Notes: a model not told the origin generated them from the sequence alone. DNA of 64,000 nt from Notospermus geniculatus (GCA_002633025.1 NMRB01001618.1:53691-117690); one strand, 5' to 3'. Counted from the first letter of the stretch, positions 1 through 12,520 are shown. Program-made: numbers and translations.

Positions 1-39
1 CTGTCGATAGAAAACTGTCACGTGGAGCGGCGCCTTTAG

Positions 40-165
40 AGTCACAAGAATGGGAACGAAAATGACATTAAACCATTGAATATGATTCAAGAAAAATGGG
101 ACAGTTTGAAACCGGCGCACAAAGGGACTTGTTATGCCCCAAATAAAGGAACAAATCAATTATGG
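40..165 (+). pseudogene. Diverged 3' end of an upstream SLC6 gene
   Basis: This stretch aligns by eye with the last coding exon and early 3' UTR of the SLC6 gene ending at 7705. The reading SHKNGNENDIKPLN corresponds to [14 protein letters not shown] there, and the sequence after the stop (the GGCACACAAAGAGACTTATGCC region at 7710) has a clear counterpart at 115-137. A possible acceptor (TTTAG) precedes it at 38-42. The stop codon of the intact gene is not conserved at the same place. It is either the tail of a further tandem SLC6 paralogue lying left of the window or a relic; the rest cannot be seen. Confidence 0.6.
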
Positions 166-224
166 TTTCGATCAGCATATTCGAGTTTTTATTCTTCTGT
201 CGTCCTTCGTGCCGTGCGTCATTA

Positions 225-617
225 GGGAGTTTTCGCAAATCTGACGAAAAACGAAGTACGAAATACGAAATTGGACGTCATATCCATGACGTAATGTATT
301 TCAGGAAATGGTTGGTACCACAAATGTCCCTCCTGCCAGTGCGTCTTTTAGCATGTCATGTAAGATCGAAAGAGTTACGGCGCATCTTGAATTTTTAAAT
401 TTCCAATTCGTATGAACGAAGTGGAAACGAAAGATAAATTTCAAAGATTAATATACACCGTACCTCTGTCGTTCTATTAACGTCATACGCTAAAAGACGC
501 TCTTGCAGCAGGCGATATTTGTGGTACCAGCCATTTCCTGAAATACATTACGTCATAGATATGACGTCCAATTTCGTATTTCGTACTTCGCTTTTCGTCA
601 GATTTGCGAAAACTCCC
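225..617. repeat. Fold-back MITE, ~393 bp, TA-flanked
   Basis: The terminal inverted repeats are over 100 bp long. GGGAGTTTTCGCAAATCTG at 225 is matched in reverse complement at the right end, ending at 617, and both ends abut TA. The arms include TGACGAAAAACGAAGTACG and the GGTTGGTACCACAAAT block. There is no open frame of note. A relative lies in the GPCR intron at 17190-17560. Confidence 0.8.
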
Positions 618-2198
618 TATTACCTTCTCACACAACATAATACATGTACAGAATCAAACCGGTTTCCCTCCTTTCTAAATTCACAGAAACATCTTTATAA
701 AAAATACAGTCAATTCAATATAGGCCTACATGTATATACAAGTACTTTAAATGCAATTTCCCCAGTTGTAGTTCATTCTATTCTTCACGTTTGTGGCCAA
801 AATGTGGGTCAGGTAGTCTGTTGGTCTCTGTGAAGTAGTAGAGGTCTTTCCACAACGTGAAATCTGACATTCCATCATCCATATTCATAAAATCGGTAGG
901 CTACTGGTGAGAAAATACATGTAGTATTCACTTTATTTATTTATCTATTGACAGGTGAGCTTTTTCTGCATATTTTGTAATAAACCTTCCATTTTACTTG
1001 CATTGCCGTCGATCGTGTCCTTGGAATCCGCGTGCCTTTTCCGACCTTCATTTGACAGTGAGCAATGGCAAGGATTATACAGGTTATTTCGTAGCTGCAG
1101 GCTTGACTGGAATCCTAATCATCTGAATGAGCAGTGGTAGGATATTGATCGTTTTCTGGAAAGATCAACGGTTGTTAAAACCGTTGATAACACCAGCTGG
1201 TGTTATCTGAGATTTATTCGCAAAATTCCAAGCTGAATTATACATGGGACTAGAATGAAATGAAGGTTGCATTACAGGGCCTCGTCATGCCAGTTCCTGA
1301 AACAGTTTGTTAAATTTAACTTCAGCGATAGCGAACATGGCGCTAGATAATGGTTCCAGAGACAGCGTTAGCACCAGCGATAACTAACGCTGTCTAACGC
1401 CAGCTAACGCCATGTTTAACGATGGTTGCTAGGATATTTTTTCTTGACACTGTGAATTCAAGATGGCAGCCACTGGAGCAACCATGTCAAGAAAAACAGG
1501 GAGAAACCACCAAATTTAATTATCCTGAGTCAGTTTCTTGAGTGCAGCATGCAGCAGAGGAGTTTCTGACAGTGAGGGGCACGTTTGGGGCCAATATGTG
1601 AAAAATAGAAAATCTTAGCACTCAGCCAACTTGTGAATATATAGGCTAATATTTGATTTTCAGTCTCTAGTTTATGCCATTATATTGAAACAAAATAAAT
1701 ACATATAAGCAAGGAGTAAACACGTGATCAGTAGGTTAGGCCTACCTTTCTGTCTATAGGCCAGAACTTAACTGCTCACATGGAGAATGAAGGCTATGTT
1801 CGGGTGAAAATATTTCGAAACCTAGACATCAGATTTTATAGAAAGTCCATCCACCGATGGTCATACACTGCCCTCATCGCAGATATGATTATATTTTAAA
1901 ATATTGACAGATTCAGTAAATTGCTTTTTTTAATTAAATAATAAAGCAACCCACACACTTATAACAGTTGCTCCTCTACACCTGTCACAACTCAATCCAA
2001 AGATAACATTTAATATAAAAATGCACTGCAGCATTGGGTACAGACGAGCACAGATACAAAGCTGTTTACTGCTACCTTTAGGTATTAATAGTAATCGTTC
2101 ATAATTTCTACATTTTTACCAACTGCTGCACGTAGTGGTTACCAACTAACAAGACTTCGCTCTAAAATACCGTCAGCAAATTGTCGTTGATTGAGAAG
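618..2198. other. Upstream region of the SLC6 gene, small hairpins
   Basis: No coding exon is recognisable. It holds a perfect 22-bp palindrome at 1186-1207 (GATAACACCAGCTGGTGTTATC). An imperfect hairpin at about 1330-1425 is built from CAGCGTTAGC / GCTAACGCTG-type words. The SLC6 promoter and any 5' UTR exon should lie here, but no core promoter element can be assigned with confidence. Confidence 0.4.
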
Positions 2199-5100
2199 AT
2201 GGCAGTTTGTTGGTGTAAAAAATCAGAAGACAAGAGCAAAGAGATAGACAAGGTGCGCCGACGGAAACATTGGGACAGCCAGGTTGAGTTCGTCCTTACT
2301 TTACTTGGGTATGCAGTTGGCCTTGGGAATATATGGAGGTTTCCGTATCTGTGCATGCGGAACGGCGGAGGTAAGTGATGTCACTGACGTGGTAGAACTT
2401 GCCACAACGGAATACGTTCATGGTGAAGGAATTGTAGTTGACCTTCATTGATCAACGACAGTATGTTATCTAAAGATTCCGGGAGAAAATGGGCGGCGTC
2501 CGCATTTGCGGATACCGTTTTCGCCAAGCTGACTCGTGCAGTACGGCACTGCAGTGGTCATATAGACACAACGTATTTACTGCGAGCGTTATAGTGCAAA
2601 AAAAAATCAATTTTAGCACAAAAATCCTACGGGAGCTCTTTTCTTGACATACCAAACACACCAAACCACACTATTATATCATTATATTCATTAGAACTGA
2701 GAAAGAAAAGATGTGCAGTCCGATGTTCTTGCACCTTGGACACAGTGCGCACGTGTATATAAGTCTGGCACCTTGCTGATCTCAAATTTGTTTCCAGGTG
2801 CGTTTCTGATCCCGTACTTCGTCGCGTTGGTAGTCATCGGATTTCCTTCTGTCCTCCTGGAGCTTATTGTCGGTCAGTTTTCTGGTCTCAGCCCTTCCAA
2901 AGCGTGGAATGTCTTGCCGCTGTTCAAAGGTAACGTTTTCTGTTGAACAATAGGGAGTTTAAAAAATCAAACGATCAATGTTAAATGTATTTTCGGTGAG
3001 TTTTCTGCCTCGCGAGGCAGAGAACTCACCGAAAAATACGCGCACACGCGAGCTATCTGCTGATCTTGAGCAAACGGTCTCCAATGACTTTTTGTTCAGC
3101 AGGTAGCTCCAGTGTGCGGCAGGCTTTAATTCAGAAAATTTGACTGATAAAAAACTGCATTTGACATACACACGTACATGTACAGTGAAACAATGATAAT
3201 CTCCTGTAAAGTTATCATTTTCAACTGTTTCAGGCATTGGTTGGGGGACGATCATTACGTTATTCATTGGAACACTTTCCTACGCCAACTTGCTCACGTG
3301 GATCCTGTACTACCTCGGCATGTCATTCTCCGCTCAACTACCATGGAGTAGCTGTAACAATTCGTGGAACACTGAAAACTGTTTCGTTCTGAATGCTGAT
3401 GCTCCATCTACCATGATGAATATATCTTCTTACGCATCTTCCATAATGAATACGTCTTCTTACGCGTCAAGTGTAGCCAATTTTACGTCTTCTTACACGT
3501 CAAGTGTAGTCAATTTTACGAACGGCACGGTAGGGACAAGAGTTTCCCCAGGAGAGGAATTTTTACGGTAAATTATATTGCTTTTTTGGGAGAAAGTGAA
3601 CTGTAGAATGATGGCCGATGCCTCTCCTCGCATGTCAAACTCGGATGTTGTGGTCAACTCAGTCATGATAGTTAGGCCTACTCCTGCGAGAAGAAAAATT
3701 CCATATCATGCTTGTGCTTTTACTGCATCAAAAACGGTCGACTCGTTACAGGTATAATGTTTTGGAACTATCTGACGGAGTGGAGGAAGTCGGTGGTCTG
3801 CGCTGGCAGCTTGTTCTTTGTCATTACGCCGGCTGGACAGTCATATGTCTTTGTGTAATCAAGGGAGTCCAGTCGATAGGAAAGGTAGTATCATTTTATC
3901 AAATTCGGCTCTTCCCTCTACCGGAACTACATCCCTATCATACTTTTGGCTAAAATTCTAAACTACCCATTGATGGAACATGCAATTATGAAAAGGGACC
4001 CTACAAGCACCTCATAGGCATTTTGAGCACAGACATACGAACACTAATCAGTTAGGATGAGAATCTAACTCTGACATGTATTGCAAATAGAATACACAAC
4101 ATCAACATTTGAGCCCCAATCGTGTAGTGTCAGTTGCTAGCGCCACCTGTGACGAAATGACTGTAGGCCTACTGATATGAGCCTAATGCCCGGTGCCTAA
4201 TGGCTTTCACCCGATAGGCCCCCTTGAAAGAAACCCTTGGTCATGGTCAATTTGACCTTCTCAAATTTCAGGTTGCATATCTAACAGTAACCGCCCCTTA
4301 CATTCTACTGACGATTCTTCTCGTCCGGGGATGCCTTTTACCGGGATCTTTGAATGGTATATTGTTCTACATCAGACCTGACTGGAGCAAGCTCCTAGAA
4401 TTCAGGGTAGGTAGCCTACCAACATTTCTACTACTTCAAATGAATAGTTCAATCATTTTCTTTCATTTAATCTAAGTATCATGATGCGTGCATCGACGAC
4501 AGGGGTTTTTCATGTGTATATAGTGCTTTGCTCATTGTCCATTGATTTTCACCAGATTTGGGTTGAAGCCGCCCTACAAATATTCTACTCTCTTGGTGTT
4601 TCCAATGGTGGTAACGTCGCACTTGCAAGTTTTAACAAATTCAATAATAATTGCCAGAGGTGAGTGCGTAACAATCACTACTCCTGACGGACTTATTTTT
4701 ATTTTTTTTTGGGGGGGGGGGCTGTCGGATGACGCTAACGGGTAACATTGAGTGATTTTTACACTGCAAATAAGTCACGTGCAAATACTAAGTCAGAAGT
4801 AGTGTTAGCGTTGTGTTGACTTTAAGGTAGCGATTCCTTAAATCTAGATTGTTGTCGCCAAGAACGTTGCATCAACAAAACGAAAGTTTAAACCGGTGTA
4901 ACGTTTTTCAGTGATGCCTTTGTGCCAGTAGCGACACAAAGAGAAACAGCGAGTCCGCTTCCCAGTGTGTTCCGAACAATGGGAATCACACTGAAAAACG
5001 GCCACACTGAAAAACGTTACATCTGTTTGATATTGAGGCATGGGCCTGCCACTGATTCGCTCATTCTTGTAAACCTCTCTATTCTCTTTTAGGGACGCCT

Positions 5101-7705
5101 TCATCGATGTGATTACGAACGCAATGACGAGTTTGTACGGAGGGTTCGCCATATTCGCCATAATTGGCTACATGTCCCATGAAACTGGGCTCCCAATTAA
5201 TGAAGTCATCAAATCGGGTCCAGGCCTTGCATTCATCGCCTACCCAGAGGCCCTGTCGAAGCTGCCGCTCCCGCAGTTATGGAGTGTGCTTTTCTTTCTC
5301 ATGCTAACAACACTAGCTCTCGGAACTGAGGTTTGTCCTGAAGATTCGCGCCTGACAGAAGTCGATGGTCTGACACGCTGCGCGGAATTCTGTGCCGAAA
5401 AGTCGATTTTCATTTAGGTGGTTCTATGAAGGCGTTTCGGCAATCGCGAGACAAACGCGAGAGGATCGACTTTTTTTCTCGCAAACGAGAGGCCCGCGTG
5501 CGGAAAAAGTCGATCTCGATTCGACTTTTTTCAACTCGCGCGCTGAATGCACATGATTTTTGAGCCATGTTGAAAGTACTATATGTACGCGGCCACAGAT
5601 CGTCAGGAGAACACGACAGTATTAGTACCAATTCGGCGCCAACCATCTGTGTAGTAACGCGTGAATGGAAAAGGTTACAAAACTCGCGCGCGTCTCGCTT
5701 GCCTCCGCGCGTGTAACTCGCGCGCGGAACGCAACAATGGAAATGCGGAAGCGGAAAATGCTAGGCCTGTATTTTCGCATACAACAAATCGCTTCCGCAT
5801 CTCGTATACCGCATTCCGGATGTCTGGTAATGATATTACCAGACATCCGGAATGCGCTGGGTGGTAGGCAGGCACATCTGACAATTGACATTCGCCGCTA
5901 AAAAGGCACTACTATTACTACTACTGTTAAAAGGTGTGTCTCTACAGGCACTATATTCTTTGACAGTTTGCTGTTTGATATCGGTGTGGACATACTGGAA
6001 ACATGCAACTTTTCCTCAACGCAATATATTTGTGCTTTGAACGAATGATTAGGCCTTGACCTGCCATTTCCAAACGTTTTTTCTTCAGGTCGGTGCCGTG
6101 CAAACCATCGTGGCAGGTGTTATTGATGCATTCCCAGACAAATTGCGCGGCAGAGGACATTGGGTTGTATTGGTTTTCTACATTATTGGGACTACCATCG
6201 GCCTTATTTTTTGCTCAAGGGTTTGTATAGGCCTAGCAAAGGATATAGAAGTATGATATATAGTAGTTGCATTCATTTCGGTTCAATCTTTCCGACAACT
6301 TGAGACCTACCGAGTTTACTCTGCAAGACACTGCAGCGAAGTTTGATATCGCATCTCCGGCAGCAGCGATGAGGCCGGCGATGGACTCTTGCGATGAAGA
6401 CATCAGTCGAAAAAGCGCATTAGCAGTGGATGCTCTTGCATCAGCTGCGTTATTGTGACATCCACTTTTCAAGCCATTTGTATCTCCAGGGTGGAATGTA
6501 CTGGTTCCAGTTGGTAGAATGGTACTATGCAAGTTTCGCTTCCTTTGTCTTCATCATCATTGAATGCTTTGGACTTGCCTGGCTTTACGGTGAGCATCAG
6601 TTTAGTGCGTTCATTCTCTGTCATTCTGAACTATTCGACTACTTGAATGCTTTTACTTGAATTTCACAGTACAAATGCACTACTAGGCAATGCTGTACAA
6701 ATCTGAAGTAAAAGCTTGGTCTTTTTTCATATGACCCTAATTGTATGGAACACGCCTCGTCTTTATCGACGTCCCAGCGACGAGCGTGGCAGTTTTCTAG
6801 GCATTTATATGATAATCTGTCCACTCTTTAGGACTGAATCGCATCTATGAAGACATTGAGATGATGATCGGAAAGAAGCCATCTTTCGTGTTGAAGATTC
6901 TTTGGGGAGGAGTGACACCGACTTACGTATTGGTGAGTGAATGCGGCAATATCATTGACCTCTGTATGGGATTGGTCTGGGGCGCACGCGACTTTCAGTT
7001 CCTAGTGTATTCTTCATTGGCTTTTACGGGCACTGTGTGTCGACATTTTTGAAATAAAGTACCCGCTGAGTTCTATATTACAGGTCATATTCATTTACTT
7101 CTGTACTGGAGTCAGTAAACCTTCCTATGCCGGCTACGAGTACCCCAACTGGGCCACCGGTATTGCTTCGAGCTTTGGTGCCGCTGGAATAGTTGCACTA
7201 ATAGCGTTTGCTATCAAGGGGATCGTGCTAGAGAAAGGAAGTCTACTGAAGGTAACTATTTTAGTTTAAAGAACGCTAGGGAACAATTCTTGCTGCATTA
7301 ATATGGAAAAATTAATGACACGTTATCAACATGCTCAATAGATCTCCTTCCAAAACGAATTCTCGACTCAATATTTCTGCGTCCGCAGTCTATATTAACT
7401 ACCTGCATAACTCAATCACTGAGAGGAATGTAACGCCTTTTCACACACCAGGGCTAATACTACGGCCAATCAATATGGCTGCAGGAGACGGACATAATCA
7501 TATTCATTCGTACTCTTCATTTAACATTCCACTCTTTCCACTCCTTATCTGAAAATTCTCTTTTCAGCGTTTTCGGTCTCTCACCCGTCCAAATGAAATA
7601 TGGCGTCCACAAGATCTCACATTTCGTGATACTTACAATCACAAGTATGGGAGGGAAAAGGACATTAAACCATTAAATACACTTGAAGCAGAAGAGAAAG
7701 TGTGA
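2199..7705 (+). CDS. SLC6 Na+/Cl- dependent transporter, amino-acid (glycine-like) type
   Basis: This is a twelve-exon gene whose exons join in phase to about 628 codons, normal for SLC6. Exons: 2199-2370, 2798-2929, 3234-3567, 3752-3884, 4272-4406, 4556-4659, 5093-5330, 6089-6220, 6490-6589, 6832-6932, 7084-7251, 7568-7705. The start is the first ATG before [11 protein letters not shown]1 reads [20 protein letters not shown], with Gly where monoamine carriers have Asp, which points to an amino-acid substrate such as glycine. Extracellular loop 2 keeps the cysteine pair ([10 protein letters not shown]) followed by a Ser/Thr-rich stretch with many N-glycosylation sites. Exon 4 gives [18 protein letters not shown], exon 6 gives NKFNNNCQR, and exon 9 gives [12 protein letters not shown]. 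Family knowledge: 12-TM plasma-membrane symporter, LeuT fold. The exact substrate is inferred. Exons 8-12 are duplicated downstream at 10970-12520. Confidence 0.92.
2991..3034. repeat. Palindrome in SLC6 intron 2
   Basis: The sequence TTTCGGTGAGTTTTCTGCCT, CGCG, then its near-complement AGGCAGAGAACTCACCGAAA forms a 20-bp-arm hairpin inside the intron between exons 2 and 3. It is probably a small fold-back element or its relic. Confidence 0.7.
5331..5916. repeat. SLC6 intron 7: CG-rich repeat and perfect palindrome
   Basis: The first part (5340-5720) is an unidentified CG-rich repeat with several AAAGTCGA / TCGACTTT words in both orientations. At 5811-5855 there is a perfect palindrome with 21-bp arms (GCATTCCGGATGTCTGGTAAT) around GAT. 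No exon is present. Confidence 0.6.
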
Positions 7706-8117
7706 ACTGGCACACAAAGAGACTTATGCCAAGGAAAGGCACAAATTTTGTTTGAATGGACAATTAACATTTGAGTTGTTGTTTATTTTCTCGTTACCTT
7801 GGATCTACAACATGTATTGCAAACTCATCAGTTTATTATGGTAAATCAGATGCTTTCGAATTTTCAAATCCATTGAAAATATCAATAATACTGTGACTAT
7901 ACACTTGCTCAAACAAAGGTTTGACTTTTTACTGGTCCCAATTTTCTGCAGGTCAGTCCGGCCTACTCAAGAGAATGCTATTTACATGATGAGCCCAATG
8001 CCCAAAGCATTTGTGGAATCATATCCTAATACTCGTTCTCCAGAATACATGTATATAGCACAGGCTGGCAGTGTTCAATGTTTATCAGTCAATATTTTAT
8101 AAATATTCCTATCAATA

Positions 8118-9109
8118 TCAAAATCCAAAGGGGTCATCCTCTCTTGGATCCTCTGGTGGTCTTTTAGGAGTTGAATCACCAGCAGGGACTCCTGTGTATG
8201 GGCCAGCTCCACCACGCGGACTCCGTGGACTTTTTGGACTCTTAGTATCAGCCTTTGATAAACTGTCCAGTTTTTGTTTAAAGATATCGTCCAAAATTTT
8301 ATCCATCCTGGCAACACGATGGGTTCTTGGGGTCTTAGCAGTAGCTGAAATTCATCAAAGGAAAATGATAGAAAGCTCTATGTTGGAGTCTGAATAGAAT
8401 ACTGAAGTACACTTTGTGCATGTACCAACAGATAAGCAAGTATAACCAAGAATGAACGATGAAGCTGACTGAATAAGGAGGCTGGAGGTTTTCTGATATC
8501 ACTCACCTGGAGTTCTTCTTGGTGTAATAGTAGGCTCTGGCTCAATTGTATCGAAGTCAAATTCAGTTACCTCTTCCTCTCTGAAAAAAGAAATTAAACT
8601 TTTTGTGTAAGAGACAAAAAAGGAGGACAGATTCATTGTCAGGCACACTGCATTTGTTGTGCATATCACTAACCTTATTTTAACTGACTCTTCAAGAGTG
8701 GGGGAGTGTAAGAGAGACGTTGTGAAATGAAAATGCATGTTATGCTATCTTACTGTATTGGCTGGCAAATCGACAACAAAAAAGTGGATCATTTTTTCAG
8801 AACATCTTACTTCGCCTCTTCCTCCTCCAGTTCATTACTATCCTCAACTTGCAATTTCTCCTGCTCATGCTCAGGTGGACGTCTTCCAGGATTTTTCCAC
8901 TCTAACTCTATGATTTGATCTTTACACAGTTTATTATAAAGTTCAATGATCTGTTTTGGTTCAGGTTCCCAGACTGACTTTTTTACTCCATCTTCCTCAT
9001 CGTCATCACTGCAAGGAACACACCAGTCCTCATCATCATCTGCTGGGGCAGATGGACTGGAGACTTGCAGATCCTGTTCTCCCACTACTGCATCCGTGTC
9101 TGTGTCCAT
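8118..9109 (-). CDS. PAGR1: PAXIP1-associated glutamate-rich protein 1 (PA1) homologue
   Basis: Three coding exons read leftwards, 9109-8811, 8580-8507 and 8344-8118, and join in phase to about 199 codons. The diagnostic motif EDWCVPCSDDDEED lies in exon 1, followed by acidic sequence. Exon 2 gives EEEVTEFDFDTIEPEP and PRRTPG, matching the TEFDFDDE...RRTPG core of vertebrate PAGR1. Exon 3 has a basic helix-like stretch (RVARMDKILDDIFKQKL) and ends in PREDDPFGF. Family knowledge: a nuclear partner of PTIP/PAXIP1 in the MLL3/MLL4 H3K4 methyltransferase complexes. A non-coding 5' exon probably ends at 9511 (GCAG|GTGAG) and splices to 9149, making the ATG at 9109 the first in the mature message. 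The gene is tail-to-tail with the SLC6 gene, with 412 bp between the stop codons. A second intact copy is at 12933-13919. Confidence 0.88.
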
Positions 9110-9239
9110 TTTAGCTGGTTGTAACACCGGTAGGCCTACTGTACTCCGGCTGAAAAAGGAGGAGGATAGCAGCATGCCATCAATCAATAATCATTGATTT
9201 ATGATTGTCATCCCATTGATTGAACATGTGCAGGCTGCA

Positions 9240-9420
9240 TGTATGTGTACAGTGTAGGTATAGCCTAGCTACCCTAGTGTAGGCCTAGCTATCCTAGGGC
9301 CTACCCTATAGGCCTAAGTCATGAAATGGGACTGTATTTACAGTGACTGAGAGACTTGTTGTTGTAGGCCTACTATTACTAGGCCTATACCACGCCTAGC
9401 CTAGGCTAGGCCTAGTGTGT
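9240..9420. repeat. TAGGCCTA-rich tract
   Basis: The palindromic word TAGGCCTA and relatives (CTAGGCCTAG, CCTAGCCTAGG) recur every few tens of bases. The same word is scattered through most non-coding parts of the window, for example 14520-14700, 19485-19600, 20130-20250 and 34622-34640, but is almost absent from exons. Confidence 0.7.
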
Positions 9421-9726
9421 GGATTGTTCAAATATGCTTCTATCTGACGAATAGCACAAGCTGTGCGCAGCTACGTCTGGTTAATGCGGTGCTCAATGAT
9501 TTCTTCTCACCTGCGGAACAAAAGAATGTATAGATAAGTATCGTATTTCAATTTAGAGCTGTTGAAATGGTCATTTTATGTGGATTTCGTTTCTTTCACC
9601 ACTGTTCACCCGCCATGATTATTCGTCGCTTCAAGTAAACAAAGCAACACCAATTCCTTACTGACCGTAAGTGGACCTCAAAGACATATCACGACAGATC
9701 GTGTTGGGTTGTCCCTTTCCAGACAA

Positions 9727-9836
9727 GATCATATGAATAAAGACTAGTAAATGATTTTACTTCAGATTGTACATCATTGCCTAGTGTATTTGTATTGCAA
9801 AATTCAAGTAAAAGCATTTAACTAGTCTTTATTCAT
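9727..9836. repeat. Fold-back element near PAGR1 5' end
   Basis: CATATGAATAAAGACTAGTAAATG at the left pairs with an imperfect complement ending CTAGTCTTTATTCATAT at the right, giving arms of about 30 bp. The second duplication unit carries the same element at about 15006-15116. Confidence 0.75.
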
Positions 9837-9856
9837 ATCCAAAATGACTTCGGTCA

Positions 9857-10250
9857 GGGGCGCGGATCCACCGACGACGGGTTCGGAAAAGAGGGGGTGG
9901 CCTGTGCTAGAAACATTGAAATCTGCGGTGAATTTCAATGATTCAGGCGCGGATCCAAGGGGGGTCACACTCGGCCCGTGCCCCCTCTATTTTGTGGAAA
10001 ATCTTTAAAACTGACCGGTAAATTTCACTAAAATTCTTAAAAGATGTTAGACCCCGAGGTTTTCACGATGTGCGCTAGCTGTGCCCCCTCTTTAGTCTTT
10101 CCCCATGATTCTGATTCTGGATCCGCCCCTGTCAGATTTGCTCCAAATTTCAGAATTTCATGGTCGATTTTACAGATTTATTGGCCGAAAGGATGGGGGA
10201 GGGGGCTTGCGCTGAGTGCGCCCCCATGGATCCTCCGCGCCGGATATCTA
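9857..10250. repeat. hAT-like non-autonomous elements (CAGGGGCGGATCC ends), nested
   Basis: The termini read CAGGGGCGCGGATCCA at 9857 and CAGGCGCGGATCCAAGG near 9945, with right ends GGATCCGCCCCTG near 10130 and GGATCCTCCGCGCCGG near 10230. CAGGGGCGGATCC is a common terminal sequence of animal hAT MITEs. Related copies lie at about 15130-15510, 18571-18828 (reverse) and 30458-30640. Confidence 0.65.
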
Positions 10251-10969
10251 TGGTAAACCCGATGTTATGAGAAGAAATACCGAATGGGACTCTAGGTTGG
10301 AAACCGAGAAACATATCATGATTAGTCATCTAATTACGGTCGGAACAGGCCTTTCGTGTTTCTGCGCCCAGGCACATTATTCTCTCTGCAATATAGAAAC
10401 GTCGTTTTTCTAAAGCTCTGGAAGCAGAGGCTAGAAATAGTCGTTCAAAACCTCATCTATATCAGGATACGTGTGATAATCCAGGTTTTTATAACAGCTA
10501 CAGCTGTGGTAAATGTAGAATTGCCACGCGATACTGTTGTGAGAACGTTTCCAGAAATACCCAGTTTATTTCTGGCCCCATCGGATTTATAGACGGGTTG
10601 TGCTGGTTGGTTCATTGTTCCAGACTGCCATTTTAGTGACTGGCAGCTGACAATGTGGATGTGATTTTGTGGTGCATGTTGACAGTACATTGGCAGGTGT
10701 CCGCATTGTTCTGTTGTCCAGTGGGTTCCAAAAGGCTGCTGACATGGTCTTTCACCATCACTAGTTCATTTGTCTCCAGAACGGATGCTGGGAAAAAACT
10801 ACTACTGTTAAAAGGTGTGTCTCTACAGGCACTATATTCTTTGACAGTTTGCTGTTTGATATCGGTGTGGACATACTGGAAACATGCAACTTTTCCTCAA
10901 CGCAATATATTTGTGCTTTGAACGAATGATTAGGCCTTGACCTGCCATTTCCAAACGTTTTTTCTTCAG

Positions 10970-12520
10970 GTCGGTGCCGTGCAAACCATCGTGGCAGGTG
11001 TTATTGATGCATTCCCAGACAAATTGCGCGGCAGAGGACATTGGGTTGTATTGGTTTTCTACATTATTGGGACTACCATCGGCCTTATTTTTTGCTCAAG
11101 GGTTTGTATAGGCCTAGCAAAGGATATAGAAGTATGATATATAGTAGTTGCATTCATTTCGGTTCAATCTTTCCGACAACTTGAGACCTACCGAGTTTAC
11201 TCTGCAAGACACTGCAGCGAAGTTTGATATCGCATCTCCGGCAGCAGCGATGAGGCCGGCGATGGACTCTTGCGATGAAGACATCAGTCGAAAAAGCGCA
11301 TTAGCAGTGGATGCTCTTGCATCAGCTGCGTTATTGTGACATCCACTTTTCAAGCCATTTGTATCTCCAGGGTGGAATGTACTGGTTCCAGTTGGTAGAA
11401 TGAGGTACTATGCAAGTTTCGCTTCCTTTGTCTTCATCATCATTGAATGCTTTGGACTTGCCTGGCTTTACGGTGAGCATCAGTTTAGTGCGTTCCTTCT
11501 CCCTCATCCTGAACTATACGACTACATTTTGAATCTCATTCTATGCAACACGCCCCGTCTTCGACGTCCCAGCGTCGCAGTTTTCTCGGCAAAGTGACAG
11601 TATTTCAGAACATTAATTTTCCACATTGCCCGATGTCTTCTGAGGCATTTATGAGAATTCTCCGTCAATTCTTTAGGACTGAATCGCATCTATGAAGACA
11701 TTGAGATGATGATCGGAAAGAAGCCATCTTTCGTGTTCAAGATCCTTTGGGGAGGAGTGACACCGACTTACGTATTGGTGAGTGAATGCGACAATATCAT
11801 TGGCCTCTGTATGGGATTGGTCTGGGGCGCACACGACTTTCAGTTCCTAGTGTATTCTTCATTGGCTTTTACGGGCACTGTGTGTCGACATTTTTGAAAA
11901 AAAGTACCCACTGAGTTCTATATTACAGGTCATATTCATTTACTTCTGTACTGGAGTCAGTAAACCTTCCTATGCCGGCTACGAGTACCCCAACTGGGCC
12001 ACCGGTATTGCTTCGAGCTTTGGTGCCGCTGGCATAGTTGCACTAATAGCGTTTGCTGTTAAGGGGATCGTGCTAGAGAAAGGAAGTCTACTGAAGGTAA
12101 CTATTTTAGTTTAAAGAACGCTAGGGAACAATTCTTGCAGCATTAATATGGAAAAATTAATGACACATTATCAATAGATCTCCTTCCAAAACGAATTCTC
12201 GACTCAATATTTCTGCGTCCGCTACATAGCTCAATCAGAGGAATGTAACGCCTTTTCACACACCAGGGCTAATACTACGGCCAATCAATATGCCTGCAGG
12301 AGACGAATATAATCATATTGATTCGTACTCTTCATTTAACATTCCACTCTTTCCACTCCTTATTTGAAAATTCTCTTTTCAGCGTGTTCGCTCTCTCACC
12401 CGTCCAAATGAAATATGGCGTCCACAAGATCTCACATTTCGTGATACTTACAATCACAAGTATGGGAGGGAAAAGGACATTAAACCATTAAATACACTTG
12501 AAGCAGAAGAGAAAGTGTGA
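10970..12520 (+). pseudogene. Duplicated SLC6 exons 8-12, frameshifted
   Basis: The exon equivalents are 10970-11101, 11371-11472, 11677-11777, 11929-12096 and 12383-12520, with splice signals kept. Exons 1-7 are not duplicated. In the exon 9 equivalent, the intact GTAGAATGGTAC becomes GTAGAATGAGGTAC, a 2-bp insertion that creates an in-frame TGA directly after LVE and shifts the rest of the exon. The other four exons keep open frames, with few substitutions (for example AFAIKG becomes AFAVKG). If spliced from exon 7 of the upstream gene it would give a truncated carrier. It is most simply a dead 3' fragment. Confidence 0.85.

Larger units (their letters stand above)
5917..10797. repeat. Tandem duplication unit 1 (SLC6 exons 8-12 + PAGR1)
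   Basis: The block starts at ACTACTACTGTTAAAAGG (5917) and ends at GGATGCTGGGAAAA just before the same start sequence recurs at 10798. It carries the last five SLC6 exons, the whole PAGR1 gene, a fold-back element near 9727-9836 and a hAT-like repeat. The next unit differs by only scattered substitutions and small indels, so the duplication is recent or reflects unmerged haplotypes. Confidence 0.9.

Noticed and set aside
8674-8689. Possible 16-base micro-exon in PAGR1 between exons 1 and 2
   Set aside because: It has acceptor- and donor-like edges, but including it gives an immediate stop. Joining 8811 directly to 8580 restores the conserved EEE…TEFDFD frame.
8946-9197. Plus-strand open frame rich in serine over PAGR1 exon 1
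   Set aside because: It is the reverse complement of the acidic PAGR1 exon (GAT/GAG runs read as serine) and has no family match.
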